Positions 43,804-57,682 are shown, counted from the first letter of the stretch. The stretch is DNA of 61,284 bases from Scenedesmus sp. ARA3 (GCA_004335835.1 RWJK01000073.1:1-61284), one strand, 5' to 3'. Made by a program: numbers and translations. Notes: generated by a model from the sequence alone, not told the origin.

Positions 43804-46175
43804 TTGTTGGTCAGCAGCAGGCTGCTGGGTTTCAAGCATCGCCTAGGCTGGGGTTTCAAGGTTCTTTTACTACTAGCGTACTCGAGCAACAGCTGCTGCA
43901 AGGATGGACGGTGTGTTACGTGCCTCGACACTGCTGCAACGTGCATGTAGATTAATTGCCACATAGCAGCAGGGTGCATGCTGACCGCATGTTTGCAGTA
44001 CTCGGCTGGCGGAACCTGGCACAGCAGTTAGCAGCAGCAGCAGCAGTGGTGGTGGCAGCAACAGCAGGATTACTCGGTTGATTGTCTGCGGTTCTTTTGT
44101 GGCTGTGCGTGGGCAGCATGGGCTGCGCTTGCCGTATCGCTTGTAAAGCTCAGTGTAGCAGCATTATCCTGGCGTTATGGGCTGAGCTGACTGTTGTACC
44201 TTGATGTGTGCATCAGCAAGATGTTCTTTTGTACATGGGACTGTTACGGCACTGTTGCAGCAGCAGTCAGGTGGCCTGCCTGCAGCGGCACAGCAGAGGG
44301 GGTGCAGGAGGCACAACCGGGCGTGCGTGCGCCACGTGCTGACACCTCGTCTGTGGTCTAGTATGGTGTGAGTGCTTGCAATCGAAAGCAGGAGTGGCAG
44401 CTGCTGTGTGAAGCACACAGGCGAGTTCTGTCATTAATACTGAGGCTGCAGTTGCATCGACGGTTTTCTCAACAGCTGTGCATTTGTCACGGTATCATGA
44501 ACAGCAGATCATGCTGTGTCTGCTATGTGCTGGCACAGGAGACAAAGCAGACTGGTAGCATGGTAGTGGCGGGCGTGACCTCTTCACTGCGGCACATTGG
44601 GGTTGTCTGTCGTTCTTAACGCTCTCCGCATGCTCTCAGCTGCATGCAGCGGGTGCTTTCATTGGGGTTGTTAGCTTCTCACTGCTCCGCAATGCTTGTC
44701 AGCTAGCAGTAGGTGTGGTGCTGTGCAGATGTGGCTGTTCTGTACTGTCTGTTCTGCACTTTGAAGATGCCCCACACCCCTGAGCCCTGCCGTGGTGCAC
44801 ACTGTGTGACTGGTGCCGTTTGCATACCTACAGAAGAATCTGACTGTGGCGGCTGACATGCATCTGCGTGCACGTGCGGTGTGTGTGCAGCAGCTGCTGC
44901 TGCCAGCACTCGTGTGCTGTGCAGCTCCCGGAGCAGGGCCTGCATTGCATTGCATTATGCATTCGGAGCAGGGCCTGCATTGCACTATGCAGGGAGGCCT
45001 GGTGCAGCTCACTGTGCGCCTCTCCGCCGCATGCGGGCTTGTGCTGTGCAGATGCACTTGCGTTGAACCTGCGGACTTGCAACGCCAGGCGCAGGCGTGC
45101 GGGCGCATCAGCAGTACGGCGCTGTCCTGCAGGGCGTTGCTGTTTGTGGGGTAGATCTGGTTGGGGCAGCATGCATGCCAACCTGTTTGGGCTGCCTTGT
45201 ACATATGTGAGTGGATAGTACAACTCCGGTGCCTAGCTGCGCGCAAGAGGCACAGCAGAGCTGCCTGTACCTTTGAGCTGTCCGTGCTTGTTGCGCAGCT
45301 GCAGATGCCTGGGGTTGCTTGGGATAAGAATTCATGTAGCTGCCAGCGTAGGGTGGCGCCACCCCATGGGGTTGCGGATGCAGCACACCTTGTACCCTTG
45401 ATTGCCATCTGGGCGTGGCTGCTGCTTTCTTGGTGGATGCTGCCGGTGCTCCTGGGACTTCGCTGGCTGCAGCCTGGTGCACCTGGCTGTGGGTTTTGTA
45501 AGGCAGCGGGGTATTCTTACAACTTATTGGAAGGATAGTATGTGTTGTATGAGGCATTGTGATCTGCAAAAGTGCTGGAGGCGTTTCAATGTGTACTCTC
45601 AACCTGGCACCGTCAGCACATCCATCAGGCGTCACTCCTGGGCGTGTCTGGTGCAAGACACAAACCACTGGTGTAACCTATCTTTAAGGTGAACCCTGGC
45701 TGTCTTCACATGCTGTTTGCAAGAAACAGCTCCTGCAATTCTTAACTCTGTTCGTGCTGCTGCCCATTGGAGTAACCTCAAGTGCGCTGGCACAGAACTG
45801 CCACCATATGTGCCTGAGTTGCTCTGTAGGGCCCAACAGCCATGCTGCTGCTGTGTGCCTAAGAAACAGCCTGGCAACCATCACTGCCAGGGTTGTGTCG
45901 CAGCCTGTATGCCGTGCTCAGCAGCGCTGGCACAACTAATTCGAACAATCAACACATACAGTACAATGGACAGCCCACGTCGCTAACAATCTGCAGCAGC
46001 CGCAAACACATGGCTTGAAGTATTGATTTGAATGCGCCTATCGACTGTTATTCATACTTTTGTGTTCACAGCGCACGCTTGACTTGATCTAATTAGAAAT
46101 CAGGCCAGCCACAGGCACCTTGGACAATTGATCCCGCCCCGCCAACCTTGCAGCTGCCTATAAGATTACAACATC
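43771..46175. other. Intergenic region downstream of ZIP
   Basis: No gene recognised. TGTAA at 44142-44146 may be the ZIP poly(A) signal (about 370 nt after the stop). A short direct repeat (ggagcagggcctgcattgca) occurs twice at 44933-44990. Confidence 0.45.
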
Positions 46176-46911
46176 ATGAAATTTAACCATGAAGGAGTGC
46201 ATCCGTGTGGTGACAGGGGCGCGTTTGACTCCGAGGAAGCGGAGGTGAGCAGCAGCAACCCGTCTAGCAAGCAGCCCCGTGCACGCGAGCAACGGGATCA
46301 AGCACCCTTGCTGCACGCAGGGCTGTTGCCCCTGAAGCTGCTGGAACGTTAAGCAACAGACGCTGCCTGAAGTGCTTTGCCTGCTAACACACAACTGCTG
46401 CTTGTGCTGACTAAAGAGTCCTGCTGTGTCGCCTTTGTTCATGCTGCCTGCTGTTTCTATCAACTACCCCAAACCCACAGGAGGCTGCAACCACCGACCT
46501 GCTTGCTTTGTCCATTGCCCTAAAGCACCCGATAATGAGCACCGACCCGCGCATCCTGTGCTCAGCAGCATGTTCCTGTAAGGCCTGGAGGGAGGCAGTG
46601 CAGCAGTGCGCGGCATGCAACACAGCCGTAGTGTTCCACTTGCATGGCGACCTTGGCGAATTCGACACCAGAGCAGAAGCGAGAGTGAGCGGGTTCCCAG
46701 AGAGGCTGCGCAGCTTCAAACAGTGGCTGCCCAGGCATGCAGCGCTAGTGAAAAGCATCGCAGCAACAGCAGGCGTGGTGCCGCATTTTCAGCCCTGGGA
46801 GTCCCACATTGAGACCGCGCAGCAGCTGCTCCAGCAAGCCCTGCAGGCGGCAGCAGACCAGGCAAATGCAGGTACTCAGGCAAGCAGTGGTGCAGGTTCA
46901 AACAGCAGCAC

Positions 46912-46951
<40 letters not shown>

Positions 46952-48217
46952 CAGGGCTGGCGCCTGGCCAGCTTCAGCAGTGACACGGCAGCAGCACCAG
47001 CGCTGCTGTCTGCGCTGCCAGCCCATAGCCTGACCCACCTGCAGCTGGAGCTGACCTCTGGCACAGCTGCATGGGCCTCTTCAGAAGAGCTCAGCCAGCT
47101 TGCTCGCCTGAGCAACTTGCAGCAGCTGGACCTAGAGGGTGATGGCTCTCAGTATGAGCTGCCAAGCAACTGCCTTGCTGACCTTGCTCAGCTCAGCCAG
47201 CTGACCTCACTTAAGCTTGGCTACCTGGGGAGCTCAACGCAGCAGCTGCAGCAGCTGCTGGTGCAGCCGCTGCCGCTGCAGCAGTTGCATCTGCAGGTGC
47301 CATACACCGCTGGCATAGGTTTGACCTTCCCCAGCCTAGTACACCTCACACACCTGACAGAGCTGTCCATTGACGCACACAACATGGACGTTGGCTCAGT
47401 GCTGCCAGCACAACTCCAGGTGTTGTACTTGTACTGCTGCAGAGACATAGCACCCGTGCTGGCACTGAAGCAGCTGCAGCACCTCACTGTGGGCCCTGCC
47501 TTCATGGCGCAGCATCGAGTGCTGGAGCTAGCTAGCCTTCCAGCACTGCAGGAGCTGCATCTTCGCCTCTGCGACGGGGTTGGTGAGGCTGGTGCATCAA
47601 AAATTGTACCTGTGTGGGCACTGCTGCCGCAACTGCGCAGGCTGGATGTGACAATGCGGCGTATGTCTGCATCCAGCAAGCAGCACAAGGAAGCTGTTCT
47701 AGCGGGGGCAGCAGCAGCTACTCAGCTCACTAGCCTGCGGCTGGACTTTGCAGATGATCTGTATGCGGCAGAAAGGCGGGAGCATGCTATGCCAGTCTGT
47801 GGCAGCTTGACGCGTCTAGGCGGGCTCAGGGAGCTGGTGTTAGCAGCAGCGAGTCTGGTTCCCAGAGACGCACTAGCACTAACAGTGCTGACTGGGCTGA
47901 CGAGCCTAGTGTTGAGCAACATGCGTGATGACTTGGGTGATGCGGAGGTCACTGCACTTGCACGTAGCCTGAAGTACCTTGAGCACCTGAACTTGTGGTG
48001 GTGCCACGTTGATTTGGGCAGCACAGCATTCCTGGCTGCTGTTGGCCAGCTGAAGCACTTGAAGTACTTGTGTCTTAAAGGCAACGATGGGCTGACGCAG
48101 CAGGGCCTTATGCAGCTGACAGGGCTGTCATGCTTGCAGGAGCTGCATGTGGATAGGGATGAGGGGGTGACTCAGCAGGTGTTGGACGAGTTCATGGCAG
48201 CAGTGCAGCTGCAGTAG
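46176..48217 (+). CDS. F-box-like leucine-rich-repeat protein, copy B
   Basis: Exons 46176-46244 and 46481-48217; 601 aa. It is a paralog of the gene at 29967, with the same exon-1 length, donor context, F-box-like start (SIALKHPIMSTDPRILCSAA, CSCKAWREAVQ) and downstream order. Here the frame is unbroken. The N-terminal helix-rich part is followed by a poly-Gln run and then about 14 LRR-like units (LTHLQLEL, LQQLDLEGD, LQELHLRLCD, LEHLNLWWC, LKYLCLKGND), ending ELHVDRDEGVTQQVLDEFM. Family knowledge suggests an SCF ubiquitin-ligase substrate adaptor or a cytosolic LRR scaffold; no partner is known. The two copies lie 16 kb apart in the same direction, with the secreted-protein and ZIP genes between them. 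Confidence 0.75.
46913..46947 (+). repeat. CAG run encoding polyglutamine in LRR copy B
   Basis: About 11-12 CAG triplets in the Gln frame, at the position of the run in copy A (30727-30770). Confidence 0.88.
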
Positions 48218-48999
48218 CACTCATGTCCACTGGCAGCTGTCGAGCGTTGAAGTTCAAGTGTGTTCGATGCCCTGCGCGTGCGATTGGAGTATAATGTGCC
48301 ACATTGCACAGTGTGTGCGTGAGGCTAGAGCGAGGTCAATGACAGCCAACTAACCGCCAGCGGGGTATCAGACATCCAGTGTGGCTGACTACAGTTGCTG
48401 TGCCTGCTACAGCTAGTCCACCTGAAGTCCACACTTTGGACATGCCAGCATGGCATGCTGGCACAGCACGTGTGGCATGGCATGGTGATGGTGCATGCAT
48501 GCACATCAATTGTTGCTGTATTCGATGTGTGACAGACCGTTTGATATGGTTGTCGTGCAAAAGCACCATTAGTCCCCTTGCCAAAGTTGCAGCAGCGGGA
48601 CGCACTGCATCCAGGCGCATGATGCTGTGTTGATCCGCCTGCACCATCAGAGCTGGGGTACGTTCCTTGAATGTAGCAGCACCTTTGACGATATTGTATG
48701 ACCGGTCAGTTTGCAAGCACAGAGCTTACGGCGAGCATACACTGGGTGGAGCTCAGCTAGGGTGCAGGGGTCTGGCAAACGATACGGCATGGCGCATAAC
48801 AGCATGAACCTGTGGTTTGTGATAATCAAGTGGTCACAGTGCTCAACCAGGCCTTTATGTTGCCGTAAGTTCCTGCGAGCGCGTACAGTTGCAACTGGGG
48901 TTGTCGGTGCCAGCCGGTGTACACCGTGTACACTGCTCGGAGCCGTGACTTCACATCGACAATACATGCGCGCTTGCCCAAACATCAAATTCACGCACG
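48218..48999. other. Intergenic region with a short perfect palindrome
   Basis: No gene recognised. At 48443-48463, tgccagcatg and catgctggca form perfect 10-nt arms around one base. The remaining sequence shows no family features. Confidence 0.45.
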
Positions 49000-51900
49000 A
49001 TGTCGAGTTTAGCAGCGCAGTGCAGCACAGGCAGGGAGCCGTGGTGCTTTTATGCGCACCTGCACAGACCAGCAAAGGTCGAGGAGACAGAGCAGGGACA
49101 TGGACCAGCAGCACTTCAGTTGAACGAGGTGCTGGAGCAGGTGTGCACGATGAGCAGCTGGGACACGATGCTTCGACAGGGCTGACTCGAGCTGTCGTGG
49201 ACTTTGGTGACCTGGACGATGCGGACCAGTGTGTGACGATCCTCCTGCTCGCTCCTTCTTGCAATCAAAGCTTTCGTATCGGTGTCTTCACCGCAACACT
49301 TGGCAGCACAGTTTGTAACTGCTGCACGCGCTTCTTGCTCCTGCTGCTGCTATTGACGTTGCTGCTGCTGGTACCTGACATGCATGCAGGTCTTCAGCTT
49401 TGTTGACAGCACTACGCTGTGCACCACAGCTCCCCTCGTCTGCAAGCAGTGGCATGCAGCTGCACAGTGCCCGCTGCTGTGGATACCACGCCTTGACCCG
49501 CAGCTGCTGGCAGTGGCAGCACAACAACAGCAGCAGCAACAGCACAAGCGTCAGCATACCACCAGCATCACTCTGCCTGACAACACTGGCGATATGATCA
49601 ACCCCAGCCAGTCATTCTCAGGCAGCTTCCTGCAAGCAACTGTTTTGGCTAGCAGCTCAGGGCCCAGCCTTGCACTGCTGCAGCAAGCAGTGTATGGCCG
49701 CAACCTGCTGCGCAATCCGTGCTTCCTTGCGAGCCAAAACACATGCCGCCGCAGCGGCAGCAGCAGCAGCAGCAGCGGCATCATGCGCAAGGCCCGCGCA
49801 GTGCTCAGCCCGGAGCAGCGGCTAGCTTGGGTGAGTGAAGGGCCGTGGCTGCAATGCAATGTCCATCCCTTTGGTCAACTGACGTGCACCTGCATCGTGA
49901 CTGCGGTGCACACACAAACAAATTCCCTGCATGCTCCCAGTCATGCCATTGTTCATCGTTGCATATACCTTTGTCTGCCTCTAACTTTGCAACTTGTTCC
50001 TGTACCTTGCTGCAGGTGACCACTGTAGGAGAGCCCAGCCCCTGCATGTGGCAGTGCCCACCCCTGGGCTTGCCAGCAGACACAGCACCACCTCCAGCAC
50101 CCCTGCCCTACCCCAGCAACCGCAGCAGCAGCGGCCTCTCAGGACAGCTGCAGGGCTGGTTGCGCGGCGCAATCGCAGCAGCAGCAGTGGGGGTTCCTGC
50201 AGCATCTGCTGCTGCTGCTGCTGCTGCTGCTGGCCGCAGTGTAGGCGCTGCAGCTGGCAGTACAGTAGCAGCTGGCGGTGCCAGCAGTGGTGATGCTGGT
50301 GGTGTGAGTTGCCTGGCAACAGGCAGCAGCTGGAATGAGGTTGTGCAGGTGCGTTGGCAATAGCAGCCACTGGCAGCCACACGCGTCAAATGCTTTAATG
50401 ACGTCTCGGGCTGCGGGGATGTCCGTTGCTCTGCAGCTGCTGCCCTGGAGCGTCATGCAATGCAGCTGTGCTTGCAGCACTTGGCTTGCTGCACGCCACA
50501 ACACCATGGTACCATTGAGCCTGCATGCTGTATGTTCTGCATGATGTTGCTGTGGTGCCAGTTGTTAGATTTGCTGCAGCTCTCACCTAGCGCATCTGCT
50601 GCATGCAAACACCAAATGGCTGACATTTGACGACTAAAACCACACGACTTCTGCACTGCGCTGCCAGGTGGTGGACCTGCTGGAGGAGCTCACCTGCCGC
50701 GGCTTGCCACGCCAGCTGGCGGCTGCCCTGCTGGACAGTGCAGGCCTGGCCCTGGGCCTCAGCGTGTGGGTGGCAGCACCACACCAGCCCCACAGTCAGC
50801 AGCAGCAGGACACAGACCAACCCGACACTGACACAGCTGCGACTGCCGCAGGCTGTGAGGCGTCAGCAGCAGCTGGAGCCGTAAATATTGCGCACGCGCA
50901 GTTTGCGGCGGCGCTGATGCTTGATGATGGCGCCGTGCCGCTGCGCAGCTTCCAGAGCTTTGTGCGGCGCGACAGCAGCCACCACTTCTTCAGCCGGCGG
51001 CTGGCGGTGGCGCCCGGCGGCTGGCGCAGGTGGGCTATGATCAATGTTTGCAGCAAGTGATGTGCTGTGCGCATGCGGTTGAGAACATTACATACAGCGT
51101 GTGGCTGCTCTAGCCGTTGCACATCGTGTCGCATGCAACACCAAATGCACACACGGGTTGTCAAGGCACGCTGCTGATGCCAAAGAGGTCTGGCTTGAAG
51201 AGATGGTGGCTGTAATGATGTCTGATGGATGATGGTATTGCATAAACCTGAACAGCCACCGCGTCTTCGGCCGGCGGCTGGCGGTGGCGCTCGGCGGCTG
51301 GCGCACGTGGGCTGATCGGCCCTGGCTGGTGGGCTGGCATGCACAGTGGTGTTTGTGCTGTTCAAGCTGTTGATGTTGTGCTGCAGCGCACGCCCTTGCT
51401 GCTGGTATAAGCCACTCCACATGCCCGGGCGGCTGGCGCAGGTGGGCTGCGTGCGGTGTGCTGGCGTGGGTTGTGGAGTGACGTGCGGGTCGCGATTGCG
51501 GGAAGCACATGAGGCAACGGGATGCACCTGTGGCATGTGGGGTCGCACACCCTCTAAGCTTTGAACTTACCCAGGAGCTGCAGAGCTGCCTGGGTAGTCA
51601 GTCACTCACTCACTCATGTGTGGGGTGCAGCGCATGCTGCAGCCGATGCGCCCTTGCTTGTGGCACATGCGCAGCTGGTTGTGCTGGACGCATTGCAGCC
51701 CAACACGGCTATTCACATTGAAACACTGTTCTGCTGCCATGCTGCTGCCTGCTGCTGCCCCCGTCATGTGCAGGTATGCCTACCTGCTACCCTGCATCCC
51801 TGCAGGCTGCAGGCGTGCAGTGGTGCTGCTGCGGGGGCGTGGCCCACAACCCTGTCTCAACAGCAGCAGCAGCAGCAGCAGCGGCAGCAGTGCGTCTTGT

Positions 51901-52014
51901 GGAGCCAAGTTTGCGAGTGCGCAGCTGGCGTTTGTGCGGCAGGCTGACATTGCGCAGTTCGGTGCGGAGGCGTGCATGGCGAGCTGGGCTGAGCAGCAAG
52001 TGGCGCGGCCATGA
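49000..52014 (+). CDS. F-box protein with F-box-associated (FBA) domain
   Basis: Exons 49000-49140, 49390-49830, 50016-50348, 50668-51029, 51774-52014; phases agree, about 505 aa. The F-box spans the first junction: LQLNEVLEQ|VFSFVDSTTLCTTAPLVCKQW…LW. The FBA part follows: YGRNLLRNPC (FBXO2/FBXO6-type start NLL-NPC), VVDLLEELTCRGLPRQLAAALLD (family: QLIDLLAEGLWEELLD), then GGWRRYAY and CRRAVVLLRGRG (family: GVRYVRFIHGGQD), ending CGAKFASAQLAFV. In animals such proteins recruit glycoproteins to SCF E3 ligases. A similar adaptor role here is inferred. Ser- and Ala-rich inserts from CAG runs interrupt the domain. The last junction (51029 to 51774) is the least certain; an extra exon near 51640 was considered. 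Confidence 0.68.
51262..51448 (+). repeat. Copies of the FBA gene exon 4 3' edge
   Basis: gccggcggctggcggtggcg…cggcggctggcgca|cgtgggctgatc at 51262-51312 repeats the end of exon 4 (RRLAVAPGGWRR). A shorter copy (gggcggctggcgcag|gtgggctg) lies at 51423-51448. Confidence 0.8.
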
Positions 52015-54107
52015 GCTCTGCTGTACATGCGAATGCACTCACATACTAGGCTGCGGCAGCCAAACGTACATGCTGGTCATGCTGTGGCACACATGTGTAG
52101 ATGCATGGAGTGTTTGATGTAGCGGTGCTGTGCTTGGATGGTGCTAGCAGTGCAGGGGCTGCCTGGCAGGCTGACCTTGGCGCAAATGTGTGCAGGGTAG
52201 CCTGCCAACAAATGATTGCCGATTAAATCAGGCATCTCAGAACAAGCAGGGGAACGTGCGCTGCACGGCGGCAGTGTATGTTGCGCTGTGTGCGCCTGCG
52301 CGCTGTGGTTTGCTTGGGTGCCACCCAAGCAGTGTCTGGTTTTCTTTTTCTTTTCTCGCATGCGCTTGCTGCCGTGGCATCAGCATTGTGGCACATCATA
52401 TCCAGTGAGCTGGTCGCGCATGGTCTGTGCTGTGCTCCAAATTGTTTTTTTCTTGCAGCGTGGCGAGCCCCCGGTAGATAATTGTTGAGGTGCGTTGATG
52501 ACCTATGTTGGAACCATTGACGACGATGAAGGTTGTATTTCTGTATGTGTCGCAAGGCACTGTACCATAGTCGTATCACTTACATATCATTTGTCTTGCT
52601 GGTATTGCAAGCGTTGCTTTTTATGTAGCAGGAACTCAACTGCATGTACCATAATCACATTGTATACCAAAGGCTGCTGGCCACAGCACGGCGGGGCCAT
52701 GTGTAATGCTGTACATTATGATGATGGGGCGCCTGAGCGAGCCCACTCTGCATTGTGGCACATCTGGGCCGTACCAATGGGATGTTTGACGTCAGAACAT
52801 TCAACGCAGAACATTTACTTGGTAACTAAGCTGGCAGCGACGGCTGTTCTGCACCAGTTGGTGATGGTATTGCAGGACAGCATGAGCTTCATGATGATTC
52901 ATGAGCTCTTTGCCATGACAGCTGAGTGTGCACTCAGGGCCCCAGTGAGTCACTGGTAGCCTACCGTCGGACAGGCCTGCAGTTCCTGTCAGAAATTTCT
53001 TGTTCAGTTGGTGCGGCCAATTTGCAATGTTTAGGCCAACCAATGGCCACGTGGTGCTGTTGCTTGGCTTACGTCATGTGTTTGCCAGCCATGTCCTACT
53101 TGCAAGTGCGTCGTGTTTGCCAGCCATAATCAGACACTGGTAACATTGTGCGTTGTGTGAATTGCACTTTGAGGAAGGCTTTGAGAAACAATGTTACCAT
53201 TGCTAAGGATGCTGCTGTGAACCAAGTACACCGAATGACATGCAAAGCCAGTCATCCATGTATCCTGATCAACATGGCCAGCACGCTTGTGCTCCAGCGA
53301 ACAGCCACACTGCACACAGGTCACAACGCACAAGAATGCAGAGCTGGATGATGCATGCCGCCCCACCACGTGCTTTGAGGTAGAATTAAGCAGTACAATC
53401 TGCTTGCCAGCATGTGTCATTAGTGCAAAACCATGTATGATGCCAGTCTCCCATCTTCAACCACAGTTGTGCCTTCTTCCTTGACAGCCTGAGACGAGAG
53501 AATGCCCATATTTTGGACGCGAAGCTGACGAGCAAGAGCTACGCAACCCCATCTCAGAGCTGATGCACAGGGTTTGGCACCTACCTAGGCACTGCCTGCA
53601 GCGCAGTGCTGGTGCTCAAATACTATGAAACTATTAAACTCACACCCAATTAAACCACCCCAATCGACCGCAGCCGTCAATGCCCGGCCATGCAGTGCAA
53701 AGAGACAACACAAGTGGAGTACACACGAGCACAAGGTCACGTCACATGTATGTATGTGTAGCGGCAATTGATTCAGACGGTGCTGGCCCATGTTTCAGGG
53801 CTCAAAAGACACCTCATATGTACGGAAAAGATACGTAACAGGTCAGCCTGTCATGAGTCATGGTTGTCAAGCCAAGAGACCCCTCTCAAAACCAGAAGGC
53901 CACTGGCACTAGGCATGCACGCGAGTTGTGCCACATGCAACGGCAGCAAGCACGCTGCATCAGCCCAGCACCAGCCAGCCTAGCCGTCCCGCTCCACTCA
54001 ACCCAAGCCCACTCACCCCGCCACAACACAGCGGCAAACGCACGTGCAGCAGCACACACGCTCACACGCTGTCGTGGCAGCAACATCAGCCGCAACACAG
54101 CACGCAT
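52015..54107. other. Intergenic region between FBA and RNR1 3' ends
   Basis: No gene recognised in about 2.1 kb. It has fewer CAG runs than elsewhere and is AT-richer. A TGTAA near 52705 might end the FBA transcript, but the distance (~690 nt) is long. Confidence 0.5.
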
Positions 54108-57100
54108 CTAGCTGCCGCACATCAGGCATGCGTCCTTGTTTTCAAGGCTGCACACCATGCGCGCAAGCTGCGCCTCCCTCTCCTCATGCGTCATGCCATC
54201 AGCACCTGCAAGGCTCATTCCTGCAAGCGCCGCGGGTGCCGGCGACATCATCTGCTGCTGCGCTGCTGCCGCGCTGCCCTGGCTGCGGCTAGGTGACATG
54301 AGTGCTGCTGCTGGGGAGGCCTCGGGCTTCTTCTGGTTGACCAGCAGGCTCTCCTGGTCAACGGTGAACTTGATGGCGTCTGCGGCGGCGCGCGTGCGCA
54401 GGTAGTACATGCCGGTCTTCAGCCCCTGCAGCAGCAGCAGCAGAGATGAAAGTGCTAGAAAAGTGAGTGTGTGTTTTTTAGATGCAGCACAAAGCAGCAA
54501 GACAAGGACAAGAAGAGGCAGGCGCCCCAGGTGTTCAAACAACAGGGACTCGAGAAACAAGTCAGCATGCTCTGACATCTGCTGTGACTACATATGACAG
54601 TGACCTCGTCAGCATGCTCTGACACTCACCTTGCGCCAGGTGTGGAAGTGCAGGCTGGTGAGCTTGCCAAAGTTGGGGTCGCTCATGTGCACGTTGAAGG
54701 ACTGGCTCTGGTCAATATACGCGCCCCTGTCAGCCGCCATGTCCACCAGCACGCGCTGCTTAATCTCCCAGACCGTCTTGTACAGCGCCTTGAGGTGCAT
54801 GGGGATGTCGAGGCCCTGCACGCTGCCGTTGGCTGCCACCAGCTCGTTCTTGAGGGCCGGGTTCCACAGGTTCATGGCTGTAAGGTCGGCCTGCAGGGCG
54901 GGCAGCAAACATTGACTTGGTGAGTTGGTGATGACTTGGTGAGAGTGTGGATTGTTGGCATCGCAGCTCTCAGCCAGTGCATGCTGGCGAGGTGTGACGT
55001 ATGCAGTAGCTGAGGCAAAAGCAAACACCAGTGAATCTGACACCGAGTGTAACAAAAAATAAGAGCAACTGCCACGTCCTGCACTCACCAGCAGATGCTG
55101 GTTGTCCACACTGGACTCGCCGCTCACGGCAAACAGTAGCTGAGGCAGTACAGCCGACATTTTATTGCAAGACACTAGCGCAGCCAGCCGCACTCACCAG
55201 CAGGTGCTGGTTGACCACGGTGAACTCGCCGCTCAGCACGCGGCGCACGTAGATGTTGCTGGTGTAGGGCTCGAAGCACTCGTTGTTGCCCAGGATCTGG
55301 CTGGTGCTTGCGGTGGGCATGGGCGCCACCAGCAGGCTGTTGCGCACGCCGTTGGCAGCGATGTCGCCGCGCAGCGCGTCCCAGTCCCAGCGGCCGCTGC
55401 TGGGCTGCGGATGCAAAAACAACATACGCAGGCAGAAAGAAGGGTGAGACAGCAGTTGTATAGACTGAACTCCTTCCCTGCCGGCCTGCCCTGCCTGCGC
55501 ACCTTGACGCCCCACATGTCCTGCTGCAGGATGCCGCGGCTGACCGGGGAGCCCTCGTACGTCTCGTACGTGCCCTCCACCTTGGCCAGCCTGCAGCTGG
55601 TCTCCAGCGCTGCGTAGTAGATGGTCTCAAAGATGTCCTTGTTCAGCTGCACTGCATCGTCGCTGTCAAAGGGCATGCCGAGCAGCAGGAAGGTGTCAGC
55701 CAGGCCCTGCACGCCCAGGCCGATGGGCCTGTGGCGCATGTTGGAGCGGCGGGCTGACTCCGTGGGGTAGAAGTTGACGTCGATGATCTTGTTCAAATTG
55801 GCGGTGACCACGCGCGTCACCTCTGCCAGCTTGTCAAAGTCGAAGAAGCGGTTCTTGGCGCCCATGGAGCCCACCAGCTTGCGGCTCTCATAGCCGGGCC
55901 CCTGCAGCAATCATTTCAGAGACAGGAGATTTGCAGCCGTCAGTTGGTTTGTGGGTTCCACGAAGGGTAGTAAGCTGGAAGGTGGGCTGTTGTTCTTGAT
56001 GCACAGCGGTTCTTGGCGCCCATGGAGCCCACCAGCTTGCGGCTCTCGTAGCCGGGGCCCTGCAAGTATGATTGGCAGCAGTGACACAACAAGAGTTGGA
56101 CGTTGTCCTTGGTAAAAGCATGCAAGCTTTGACTATAAGATGCAAATTGGTTTTGATACGCTTGGATGTGCTCAGGCAGTTTGCAAGGCTAAACAGGCAA
56201 GCGTGCATGGCAGTGACCAGGTGCTGGAGGTCAGCTGGGACTGCAAGCATCTCCTGCAAAGATGCATGATTGCCTCCCAGCTGAGCCACAGCAACTCATC
56301 ACTGCACAGATCTAGAAGCAGCAGAACACCACCACCAGGCCATGCACCAAGTAGACGTTTTCATGGCGTGCTAGTGCCGAAACAAAACCCACTCAAGCAA
56401 TGTCACCAGATCCAACCACAGGATGCCCTGCTGTCCTACAAGCCACGTAAAGGTATGCCTCACCTGAACCCCCTCCTCGCGCACAAAGCGAGGCAGCGCA
56501 ATGGATGCCAGGTTGCACACTGCGGTCTCATCAGGCGCGGTGTACTCCACGATCTCCGTGCACAGGTTGCTGCACTTGATGGTGCCCAGGTTCTGCTGGT
56601 TGCTCTTGCGGTTGCAGCTGTCCTTGTAGAGCATGTAGGGGTTGCCGGTCTCGATCTGCGCCTCGAGCACGGCAAACCACAGCTGCTGCGCGCGCACCAC
56701 CTTGCGGGCACGGCCCTCCTCCTCATACCTGCAGAATGAGGGTACAGCAGCAGAGGCCCGGGCAGCAGGGGAAAGACAGGCGGTCAGCATGTTCTTCTTG
56801 TGCTGGTTGCTGCCTGTAGTTGGCTGCAGTTTTAAGGTGCAGAGCCGGACACGCGGAACAAACAAGGCCGCTGCATTACAGAATCAGCGCATCCAAGGGA
56901 ACGACAATGCTGACTCCATCAAACACCCACAACAGTTGCATCTGATATGATTCAAATCAACCAGTCCCACTCACTTGGTGTACAGCGCCTCAAACTCCTC
57001 GCCCCACACGTCAGCCAGCCCAGGCGCCTCATTCGGGCAGAACAGGCTCCAGTCGGTGTTGCTCTCCACACGCTGCATGAACAGGTCGTTGATCCACAGG

Positions 57101-57682
57101 CCGTAGAACAGGTCGCGGGCGCGCGCCTCCTCCTTGCCGTGGTTCTTGCGCATGTCCAGCCACTCAAATATGTCGGCGTGCCACGGCTCCAGGTAGATGG
57201 CGAACGCGCCCTTGCGCTTGCCGCCGCCCTGTTGGTTGCAGGAGATGCGGTTGCAGGAAACGGTTGTGGGACAGCGTCAGCAGGCGTGTGTGTGGATGTG
57301 GATCTGGTGTGGCATGCATGGCGCTGGCATAAGCAAGAAACCTTATGCAGCGGCTTGCAGGATTGTGTCGCAGCACACATTTCAAGTTTTCACAGCAACA
57401 GCATCAGCAGCACTCGCCCCCACCTGGTCCACGTAGCGCGCGGTGTCGTTGAACACGCGCAGCATGGGCACAATGCCGTTGCTGGTGCCGTTGGTGCCGC
57501 GGATGTAGCTACCCGTGGCGCGGATGTTGTGGATGCTGATGCCGATACCTCCGGCAGACTTGCTGATGACAGCGCACTCCTTGAGGGAGTCGTAGATGCC
57601 CTCGATGCTGTCGTTCTTGCTGCACAGCAAGAAGCAGCTGCTGAGCTGCGGGCGCGGCGTGCCTGCGGGACAGGTTGTGAAT

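Noticed and set aside
44671..45668. Minus-strand frames of 245 and 186 aa downstream of ZIP
   Set aside because: Mixed composition, no motif, no splice-consistent extension; most likely chance open frames in GC-rich DNA.
51561..51770. Extra FBA-gene exon encoding ADAPLLVAHAQLVVLDALQPN
   Set aside because: It looks protein-like, but no donor gives the phase needed, while the direct junction 51029-51774 keeps frame and reproduces the FBA order. It stays possible as an alternative exon.
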